Positions 9,572 through 19,100 of a DNA stretch of 62,288 nt are shown here, one piece after another. The DNA comes from a virus: positions 1 to 62,288 of IMG/VR virus record IMGVR_UViG_3300032286_000962; one strand, given 5' to 3'. The notes under the pieces were generated by a model. That model saw only the letters and a program-made list of their open reading frames with translations. It was not told the origin of the DNA and ran no database searches. A program made the position numbers and the translations under genes. Positions within the stretch are counted from its first letter, which is position 1. Every line of letters starts with the position of its first letter.

Positions 9572-9955
9572 ATGAAATCCCAAGTCACCTACAAACTCGT
9601 ACCGCACGGCACTCAGGAGTTCCAACAGCTCCAGACCTTTGCAAAATCCTTCGACCATAAAATTGTCTTACATCCTCAGATAAATGTTTACGCACACTAC
9701 AGAGATGATGTATGTTTTGGATATTCTGACCACGTTTATATACCGACCGTGTACCCCGCTTTCCATCCAGCACTGACCAAGGCCAAGGACGTCATCCAAG
9801 TGATGTCCGACTGGCGTGCTCACGTGCAGCTCTCAGGATCCACGGGTTTTATTGGAGTTCCATCTCCTGATCACAGCGGTCGTGCAAACTTCCCTCAAAC
9901 CATCATGGAAAAACTAGGGCTCACGCGCTTGGAGCGTGAAGTCTACAGCCTCTAA
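9572..9955 (+). CDS. Hypothetical protein of the tail module
   Basis: The Met at 9572 (MKSQVTYKLVP) follows an A/T-rich leader after the previous stop and gives a 127-residue protein; an in-frame Met at 9539 lies inside the upstream gene and is less likely. It looks alpha/beta, with an N-terminal strand-helix unit and a HPALTKAKDVIQVMSDW helix. Similarity to small acyltransferase-like folds crossed my mind but no binding motif is visible. No function is assigned. Confidence 0.55.
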   Translation: MKSQVTYKLVPHGTQEFQQLQTFAKSFDHKIVLHPQINVYAHYRDDVCFGYSDHVYIPTVYPAFHPALTKAKDVIQVMSDWRAHVQLSGSTGFIGVPSPDHSGRANFPQTIMEKLGLTRLEREVYSL

Positions 9956-9960
9956 ACATC

Positions 9961-10848
9961 ATGGGCGGAACACCAGAAATTCAAGCGCCAGACACCAAGC
10001 CCATGTGGGCGTCTCTGCAGATGCAGCAGAGCGGTCAGAATCAAGCGATGCAGAATCGTGCTGACCTGCTCAAGTACATGTCTCAAATTTCTCCTGCAGT
10101 TTCCTACACCGACATTTGGGGTCAGAAGGGTGCAGCGAATGTGGCGAAGGACGCTGCGGAAATCAATTATCGAAATCAACAGGCAATGCAGAAGGCGCTC
10201 GATCCTCAAGGATTTCAGATCGCTGAGGATACCCGCAACCGCGTTGCTCAAATGGTTAGCCCAGCAGGTCAGAAGGCGCTGGCGAACCAGCAGTTTGCAC
10301 AGCGCACGTTGCCGGGCATGTACGGCACTGGTCTCGACCCGCGCAGCACGATTTATGGAAGCGGATTGTTCGATTCAAACACGCTTCAGGGGCTACAACT
10401 CCAGCAGCAATTGGCCAATCTTGGTCAAGGATACAGCGCGGCCAATCCAGCTCCGAAAGTTGGCCTTGATCCCGGCATGGTCGCCTCCGTCGCCTCTCAG
10501 GAGGGAGCACGAGCTGCGGATCGTGCGAATGCATTCACACAGAATATCCTCCAAGGCGCTGGCAACCTTCAACAGGGCTACGAGGCTGGAATGAACAACC
10601 TCTACAGCAATATTGGACAAGCGGTGCAGACCAGTATGGCCAATCAACTTGCCGCACAACAAGCAAGCCTAGCTGGACAGTCTCAAACTACAGGATCGAT
10701 GTATCAGGGTCTTGGTGCTCTTGGTGGCGGGATTCTTGGATCCTTCGCAGGCCCACTAGGAACTGCTGCTGGGAGTTATATTGGGAAATCACTTGGTGGA
10801 ATGGCGGGTGGACAAAGTGCAGGACAAGCTACTGGATTTGGAAGATAA
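9961..10848 (+). CDS. Internal virion/ejection-type protein, Gln/Ala/Gly-rich
   Basis: A 295-residue protein starting MGGTPEIQAP, rich in Gln, Ala and Gly, with long helices (residues 20-110 and 180-240) and a hydrophobic Gly-rich C-terminus (LGGGILGSFAGPLGTAAGSY) that could insert in a membrane. This is the usual look of podovirus core proteins released with DNA to form the channel across the envelope. The next two genes share the same style. The role is inferred from composition and place. Confidence 0.6.
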   Translation: MGGTPEIQAPDTKPMWASLQMQQSGQNQAMQNRADLLKYMSQISPAVSYTDIWGQKGAANVAKDAAEINYRNQQAMQKALDPQGFQIAEDTRNRVAQMVSPAGQKALANQQFAQRTLPGMYGTGLDPRSTIYGSGLFDSNTLQGLQLQQQLANLGQGYSAANPAPKVGLDPGMVASVASQEGARAADRANAFTQNILQGAGNLQQGYEAGMNNLYSNIGQAVQTSMANQLAAQQASLAGQSQTTGSMYQGLGALGGGILGSFAGPLGTAAGSYIGKSLGGMAGGQSAGQATGFGR

Positions 10849-10924
10849 TTTAATTGCGTCTGCACTCTGTTTGTCTTACAAATTACCACAAATTTAACCA
10901 CAACCTCTAACCAACTAAAATATC

Positions 10925-11422
10925 ATGGGCGGCGCACCTAAAATTGTTCAGCAAAAAGACAACTCAATGGAAATGATGGCGATGATGCAGCGCCAGCAAG
11001 AAGCAGCTGCAGCCGCTGCCCGTGAGGCACAACGTCAAGCTGCAATTCAAGCTCAGAATCAAGCTAACCAACAGATGGCCAACCAAAGTCAGCAGGCTGT
11101 TGGTCAATACTTGAGCCAGCAGAATCAACTTCAAAAGGGGCAAGATCTTGCCGCAATTCAGGCCGCTTCCTCCGCAGCACTTGGTGCTGGTGGAGCTGCT
11201 ACTGGTGGTGGTTTCGACATCAACAAATCCAAGGAGCAGGCTCTCTCCAATCTAGGAGCAGCTTCTAGTCAACTTTCCCCAACGGCTTACAACCAAGCTG
11301 GAGGTGGTGGATCCACGATGAATCCAGCACTTGCTGGTCAAGCCGCGACGGTAAATCAGACGTCTCAAGCCAATCAATTCACCATGCCTTCGATGGCGGG
11401 GATCACTTTCGGAGGATCCTAG
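10925..11422 (+). CDS. Internal virion protein-like, coiled-coil and Gln-rich
   Basis: A 165-residue protein beginning MGGAPKIVQQK, like the MGG start of its upstream neighbour. Residues 15-75 are an almost pure Met/Gln/Ala/Arg helix likely to form a coiled coil, followed by a Gly/Ala segment and a flexible Gln/Ser tail. The 76-base gap before it ends in an A/C-rich leader without a Shine-Dalgarno and may hold a weak promoter. Probably part of the ejected core; no enzymatic motif. Confidence 0.6.
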   Translation: MGGAPKIVQQKDNSMEMMAMMQRQQEAAAAAAREAQRQAAIQAQNQANQQMANQSQQAVGQYLSQQNQLQKGQDLAAIQAASSAALGAGGAATGGGFDINKSKEQALSNLGAASSQLSPTAYNQAGGGGSTMNPALAGQAATVNQTSQANQFTMPSMAGITFGGS

Positions 11423-11434
11423 TCTCCTCCGTTA

Positions 11435-13108
11435 ATGGCTTACGACACCTCTGGTTTTAATTTGAATTTGGGTCAGGAGCAGGCAATTGTGCCTTCTCTT
11501 GCGAACCTCGCTCCGTACGCTCCCAACTTCCAAGGGATGGCGTGGAAGCCCGCCAATATTCAAGCTCCAGACGTTTCGGAGGCCAAGGGAATCGGCGCTG
11601 CGTTAAGCTCGATCGGAGAAGGAATCAAAGTTGCCTACAAGTCTGCACAAGACGACAAGAAGGAACTACGAAAGTACGCTATAGAGAGCGCCAAACTTGC
11701 TGCTGCTGAAAACAAAGAAGCCATCAGGGAGGCGAGAGCTCAACAGAACCACGCCGATTCCATGGCCATGCAAGCGGCGAACCTCGCTGTCTCTCAGGGG
11801 CAATTGAGCCTAGCACAACAAAAGCAAGCTGATAAGACGAGTGGAGCTGGTAATTACGACGAGTATCTCACTCCTGAAAATGTTGAAGCTAACGCAACTG
11901 GAGACAGGATTGAAGGTGTGATGCAGGGCATTAAGAAAAAAGAAACTCCTCAGTACTTTCCAGAATCGAAACTTGAACTCGGTGCTCCTGCGCCTCCAGT
12001 CGATGAGTCTGGCGGTTTGTCTTTTGACAGCGGAAATAATCTTGGATCTTTGACCGCTCCAGTAGCCATGCCCGCAGATCAGCGGTACGCTGCACTTCAG
12101 GACATCGGATCAAGCAGTTCGCCATTTAACGTAGCCAGTGCTGATGGTGCGGGGATGAATGCTCCAACGCCTGATCTCCCGTACTCGCTTCAGGGAGGAG
12201 TGCCTAAGCCACTCGCAGACGTTCAAGTTCCTAGCACGAGGGAGCTTTATTCTAGCTCTGGATTTACCCCCACTCCTATCCCAACCTATGGAACTACTAC
12301 GCAGGAAACTCCTGCAGTTGCAGCTACCCAGCCTTCGCGGTCTCCGATCGTGGCGTTCCCTATCGCTGATCCCAAGGGCGGCGTGCTCGGTTACGCGTAC
12401 TACGATAGGGCTTCCAGAAAGCTGATACCGGGTTCCTACGTAGCTGAGACAAAGGCTTCAAACATTTCTCCCGCTGGCTTCCAAGTTCCAGAGGGACAAG
12501 TATTAAAGGGTATGACAATTTCTTCGGAAGGCAAGCCCAGCTACACCTATGGACTAGAGAAGGAAGGAAAAGCTGAAGCTCCGCTCCTGCAGGATCAGAT
12601 GAAGATCTTGACCAACATCGAGGGTGCCAACTCCACCTTGAACAATATCGAGACGAAACTCAAAGAGATCGGTAGTTCTACTGGCCCGATTGTTGGAACT
12701 GCACGTGGGTACAATCCCTACGACGTCGTTGCCCAGTCGGTCGAGAACATGGTCAATAGTCTGGTACCGGGTCTCGCACGCGGTGTCTTCGGCGAGGTCG
12801 GCGTGCTAACCGATAGCGACGTGAAGCGTTACAAAGCGCTTATCCCCAACATGAGGACTGACCCAAAAGTCGCGCAGCAGATCATGAAGGATCTTCGTGA
12901 GAAACTAAACAGCACCAAGAAAGCCAACTTGGGAGTCTGGGAAAAAGCTGGCTACAACACGAAGGGGTTCCAAGAAACTGAACCGCCTGCAAAAAACGAG
13001 CTTCAGAAATTGGTGAAAGAAATTGATTCTGCCAAAGATCAAAACTCGCCAGAGATTCTCGCAAAAAAGAAACGAGCAACTGAACTTTACCTCTTGCAAC
13101 GCAAATAA
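11435..13108 (+). CDS. Internal virion-type structural protein
   Basis: A 557-residue protein. Residues 1-140 are helical and Ala/Lys/Glu-rich, the middle is Pro/Ser/Thr-rich and probably flexible, and residues 380-530 form a helical domain containing GPIVGTARGYNPYD, LARGVFGEVGVLTDSDVKRYKALIP and further helices. That last motif recurs in phage proteins encoded beside ejection proteins. It ends 6 bases before the giant gene. I regard it as a core or ejection component. Confidence 0.6.
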   Translation: MAYDTSGFNLNLGQEQAIVPSLANLAPYAPNFQGMAWKPANIQAPDVSEAKGIGAALSSIGEGIKVAYKSAQDDKKELRKYAIESAKLAAAENKEAIREARAQQNHADSMAMQAANLAVSQGQLSLAQQKQADKTSGAGNYDEYLTPENVEANATGDRIEGVMQGIKKKETPQYFPESKLELGAPAPPVDESGGLSFDSGNNLGSLTAPVAMPADQRYAALQDIGSSSSPFNVASADGAGMNAPTPDLPYSLQGGVPKPLADVQVPSTRELYSSSGFTPTPIPTYGTTTQETPAVAATQPSRSPIVAFPIADPKGGVLGYAYYDRASRKLIPGSYVAETKASNISPAGFQVPEGQVLKGMTISSEGKPSYTYGLEKEGKAEAPLLQDQMKILTNIEGANSTLNNIETKLKEIGSSTGPIVGTARGYNPYDVVAQSVENMVNSLVPGLARGVFGEVGVLTDSDVKRYKALIPNMRTDPKVAQQIMKDLREKLNSTKKANLGVWEKAGYNTKGFQETEPPAKNELQKLVKEIDSAKDQNSPEILAKKKRATELYLLQRK

Positions 13109-13114
13109 TTTATT

Positions 13115-16100
13115 ATGGGATTCCTTGAAGAACTGGATCAAAAATACCCTCAAGAGACCCCAAAGGAGGAACCCACTAAGCCTAGTGGTTTCCTTGGGGA
13201 GCTAGAGAGTAAGTACAAGGATGCTCCCGTGGAGCAGCCGAAGTCGTTCTTGAGTGATTTGGAGCAGAAGTACGACGTAAATCCAGACTCTCTACGCAGC
13301 AGGAAAGAGCGCGGCGAGCCGCTTTCCGAGGATCAGGAGCGAGTTATCTTCGACGCAGACCGAGCCCGCAGCCTTGGAGAACAAGCAGCTGCAACTGGCA
13401 AGGGAGTCTTTACTAGTCTCAGTGAGATGGTTCCCCAAGCATTTGAGGGATCGAAAAGAATCATAGGCGCTAACAAGGATCTTCTTAAAGAAATTGGAAT
13501 CAAATACCTAGACGTCAATCCACTTGTTCCAGAGATTGCGGTCAACTACATCGCGGGCAACACGGCTGAAGACAGAAAAGATGCTCTGGAGAAGGCCGCT
13601 AAGAAAGAGTCGGAAACCGTCAGGTCATTGGCGTCTGGCGCAGTTCAGGCTGGTGAAGAAGTAATCAACGAGGCCGCACGTGGTGCGTTCTTCGGCACTC
13701 CCCTCACAGATCTCGTTCAGGAGTACCCCACTGGCAAATTGGCAGTCGAAGCCATGAAGGCTGGTGGCCCTGTAGGATTCGCCAGTGAACTACTGAGTCA
13801 AAAGATTTTTGGAGAACCGCTAGTTGACCTGAAGCCGATCACGAAGGACGAGTCGTTTTTGAGATCTAGACAGCGTGAAAGTATGCGCCAGCAGGAGCAG
13901 CAGGAGTACAAAGATCTGCCAGAACGAACCACAGCGGCGTTGGTGAAGCTAGCCGAAAGCTCCGTCGGTTCTGCGCTTGGCAAGTCTTTGGGAGTTCCTT
14001 CCGACGAGCAGTTCCAAAAGGACTTGGTTCAGGAGCTGAAAAACAACGCCATCGTCCCAGACAAGGACATTGCCATGATCGGCAATATGTTGAGTCCGCT
14101 CGACCCTACTTTTATCTTGGCTGGGCCGCTGGCTAGGGCGTCGTCAAAGGCGTTTGACATAGCATCGGGAGCTGGTCTGCGAGCTATTACCAAGCCGACG
14201 ATTGCTGGAATGAATCCCCTCGAAGCGACTGGACGTGTGATACGATTCGGCGGAGAGGGCGCACAAAATGTTGCTAGAAAGTTCAGCGACTTCCTAACTG
14301 GGTCAGAAGACAGCTTCATCGGCAAGCTGGCGGATCCACTTGTAGCGGTTACCAAACGCCCCGGCATGATGGTCGAGGGCGCTGGACGTGCTCTCAGGGA
14401 CATCGGACGTCAGATCGACGACGTCGGAGTACGCTCTCGTACGGGAATCATCGAGCGTGCTGGACAGGACGCACGTTCTGGAGACTTTATGCGTACGGTC
14501 TTCGGATCTGGCACCGAGAAGGCTCAGGCCAGAGCACTTAAAGCAGCCGAGAAGCTCGCTGGTGAGGGCGGAGAGGCTGGCGTTCCAACGTCAACACTAA
14601 GCTCAAAGCGACTAGCAGCCGCTAGAACTGCGGACTGGGTATTCAGACAGGCCGAAGCCATAGCGCGTTACGGAACGAGTGGTGCTGCCATCGGAACCGC
14701 TCTTGGACTGCCAGACATCGAGAACGCGGAGCAGCTTGGACAGGTGGCCACCACTGGAGCCATGGTCGGTGCTATCGGCGGTATGAGACTTGGGGAGAAA
14801 GGCGCAAAGATAATCGATCCTAGGGTTTCGCTGAAAGGAAAGATCGACGCTATCCTAGCGGATGATCCTGTCTCAAGACGCGCCGACGAGGACGCCGACA
14901 TCGAGCGTTTCCGCAATACTGCATCTCCAGACATCATCAACAAGGCCGACGAATTGGGAAATATCAATTCCGTTCTGCAATCTTTTGATGGGCATATCCA
15001 GAATCTGACCGCACAACGCGACCAAGCAATTGCTCGTGGAGAAGGCGACGTCGCCGCTGGCATAGAGCTAGAGATTCAGAAGACCATTGCCAGCAAGGAC
15101 GCGGTCTCCAAGATGACTCCAGACGCCGCGAAGGAGTACCAGCGTCGAGTTGATCTCACGCTCTCGGACGCGCTAGACCAAGCCAAAACCACTGGCGAGG
15201 CGGTGGGTCTCAACAACATCGAGATCAAGCTGCTCTCTCCAGTCGAGATGCTGGGTCACCTTCGAGACAAGTGGGGATCGACCCTGACAAACGCGGAGTA
15301 CGTTCTCCAGTCTCTGGCAGGCAACAACGACCTGAGCGACGCGGATCAGCAGAAACTCAATCAGGCGCAGGAGACTGTCAATCAGTTCAACGCGATGTAT
15401 CAGACCGCCATGGGACAGCGGGGATATGCCATGTCTGAGAACACGTATTCGGACAGCCCCATGCATCTGCGTCCAGCGAATCTCAAGACTCCATCGGTCG
15501 TCATCAACTCCGAACTGGTGAAGAGCCAACTCGGAAACAATTTGTACGGAACCCTGCGCCACGAGATCGATCACGCGCTTAGAAACTTCAAAGAAGTAAG
15601 GGCGATGATGGGCCCGCTTGAGGAGTACTTGTTTGGCAAGAAGGTTCAGAACGCTGATGGAAGCATCACCGAAATATCGAAAGGAATTTACGACGACGCG
15701 GCGATCGATCGCATGGGCGATTACTACGCGGATCTTTTGGGCGGAGACAAGTGGAAGGCTGGATTTGCTACAGAAGGTCAGTACAGGGACTACATCAAGG
15801 AAGAGATCCTAGCTGAGGCCGCTGGCCTGTCCTCCAACACGGCCAACCTTCGCGCTGACTTGGACTCGCCCGGTCAAGCCTTCGTCGATTGGGCCGCTAC
15901 CGCCAACAAGAATACTTTGATCGGAAGGATCCGCGACGCGCTCGGTCTCAAGGGCGTGCTGTTAGACGAGTCGGGAGGAATCTCCGACATCCTCGGAGAG
16001 ACGCTCTCTCCAGAGGTTCTCGCACTTACTCGTCAGTACCAGCGCCAGCTTCGAGACTACAACGGATCCTTGTCGCAGATCACTTCTGCCAGTGGGCCAG

Positions 16101-19100
16101 AAGTTACGATCTCAGCTCCTGAGCTGCTATCGAGCAAGATTCTGCAGAACAAGTATCGCGGACTCGACATCTGGCAAAAGGAGCAGGTGCTCACGATCAA
16201 GGACGACGAAGGAAACGTGGTGCGAGAAGTCGTAGTGCCTCAGTCCGCGTCTCTAAACACGCTTGTCGGACAATACCGACTAGAAGGTGGAATGCTTGTG
16301 GACGAGAACGGAAACAAGATGCAGATCGCTCCTGAGATCGCTGCAGCCAATCTTCCAGACAACACCAACCTCTCTGTTGACCAAAGAATCGCAAGAAATC
16401 CAGACGGTTCTCCGAAGATCCTATCGAATCGAGAGATTCAGGCGCGTGCTAGGAAGCGTGGACAAGTCCTTAGAAACGCCATCGAGGGCGCTGTGGAGGA
16501 CGGATCGACAAACCGAGTCCGACCAGTCGGAGAGGACGAGTACGCTGGGATTCTGAGTCCGAGTCAGATGCAGGCGATCTTGGAACTTCCCAACGACATC
16601 GTGTCTCCAGAGTTGAAGCGCAAGATTGTAGCTTTCAACGAGGTGTGTCTCCGCAAGGACGGAACACGAATGATCGTCGAGTACCAAGCGGCCCTGAAGG
16701 GTGGCAAGTACAAGGCACTGGCTCCAAAGATCCGCGATGTTGTTCCTTTTGGATTCCGTATCACCAAGGACGGAAACTTCTTAGCGACCACAATTTCCGT
16801 AAGTAGAATTTTCGACAAGATCAACGCGTGGGCGAAGCCCAACAGGAACAGGTTGAACCTTTGGAACGGAGACACCAACGCGTTGTGGGAAGACATCATT
16901 CACGTTCTCAAGAATCACCAGAAGGGCGAGCGCGGAGAAGTCGGACTCGACGTTGATCCCGACATGGCGAAGCTCAAGAAGGATCGAATCAACGACATCT
17001 TCAATCTCTTCGACAAGGCCACCGAGGCCAACAATCCCGATCGTTCCGTAAGCAAGACTCGCAAGGGTCAAGACTCAATCGACCGAGTGATCATGGGCAT
17101 GAGGATGGATCGTGTGAATGATTTCGCTGTCTCCAACGCTCAGAAGCTGCCAGTAGATTACGGCAAGATCAAAGAGAACTACATGCCGTACGTGCCTGTA
17201 GATCCAGTCGAGGAAGCAGGTTTCAACTGGCCACCAGAGGTCGAGGACGCAATCGTTCGAGTTAGGTCGGTGCTGGAGAACCCAGAGAACATGCCTACTG
17301 AGGCCAAGCCCGAAGCACCGCTTCCAGTCAACCTCTACGAGTCGGGAACTAGCTTGGAGTCCTTTGGATCTGATTCGCTGAAAGAGATTGCCAAGTACTA
17401 CGGCGTACCTGTCCCAGAGAAAGCTGGCAGAGGCGAGATCATCGACCTCGTTCAAAACCAAAAGTCTGGAGTACAATTCAAGCCAGTGGTGCCCGAAGAC
17501 GGCAAGGAGTCTAAGTTCGCGTTCACGACTTCAACAACTCGCAACGACGAGATAAAGAGGTTGATAGCTAATGGTGACGAAGACGGTATCAGGAACCTGA
17601 ACAGGACTACCATTCTCCACGTTCTCTCGGACTTGAAGAACGTCAACGTGTCGATAGAAGACGCCAAGGGCGTGTATCAGGGCGACAAGGAAATCTCTTC
17701 CATAGTTAAAGTAAGAACCAAGAACGACGAGGACTTGAACAAAGTCAGAAGCAGGCTCGCGGATGCCGCGAAGCTCTTCCAGCAAATGGAATTTTTGGAA
17801 GAGAAATTAAATGGTGGAGACCGAGAGTTGCTCGGTCAGGTCGACGATGAGGGGTACAAGCACATCGGAAGCGCCACATTGTTTACGGACGGCGTTACGG
17901 AGCAGCAGATTGAAACGGCTAGGAAATTGGCTGGCATCGACGGATTAACGCTTGCAGATGGAAGAGTTGAGCTGTATGACAGAGGTGATGATCCAGAATT
18001 CTTCAACAGAGTTGCAGCCTTTGACAGAGCAATCCGACAAGCTGGAGGTATGGTCGCATCGTCTGAAACAGGCGTTGCAGCAGTCAAATCCTACAGTGAG
18101 GATCCGCAACAATACCAAGGCACCATCGGATACGACGACGAGTCGCTTTCTATTCATTCCGCAAAAGGCGAGCGAGACCGACTCAGCACGCCCCTCGTAA
18201 CAAAATTGCTCGGCCTGCTGGGGAGGCCGCTGGACGCCCTAGAAAACGGAAAGAGGTCGTACTTCGAGGCGGTAGACCTGACGCCAAGACAGGTCAAGAA
18301 GCAGGTAGACATAGCGGATAGGTTCAACGACCTGCCAGTCAACGACCTCGACAATCCTCTCGTACAGAAAGCGTACCAACGACTCAGCGAGGAGATTCTC
18401 AAGCAGTACGATAGTCTTGTGGCTGGGCCTGATGGCACGAGATTTACGAGCCAGCTATGGTCTGAGGGCGGAGAGCCCTACAAGTCTTCCGCAGAAGCGG
18501 TCAAGGACATCCAAACGAACAACTCGCTGAAGTTCCTGAAGACAGATCCCACTGTTTTCGGGCCAGAGGGAGTTGACTTCAGCTTCCATCCGCTGCTCGA
18601 AGATAGCGGAAGGAGAGACGCAAACGGAGTTCCCTTGGTCTACAACGATTTGTTCAGGGCCGTCCACGACGCGATCGCACACGGTTTATTCGGCGCTGAG
18701 TTTGGGCCGATCGGAGAGGAGTCCGCTTGGCAGACTCACCTGCGAACCATCGACGATCCTTGGGCTCGCTGGGCATTGACTAGTGAGACGAGGGGTCAGA
18801 ATTCGTACGTAAATTATCGTCGTGAGATGCTCAATGAAAACGGCATGCCGATCAAGAAGGGGGAGGAAGGATACATCCCACTTGAGAAGCGCGGATTCGC
18901 CGATCAGAAAGCTGCGTTGCTCCCTCTCACCGATTCGATGACTGGCAACGCGAAGGTCGACGAGCCCGTCAAAAAGCTGATGGAAGAACTTGGGCCTGAA
19001 GAGTCCATGGGAAGCTACGCTGGGCCAGCGTTCAAGCCAGCAAACATCACTCGTAAAGTCGGAGCTAACGAAGACTTCATCACGATACCCGAAGAGAACG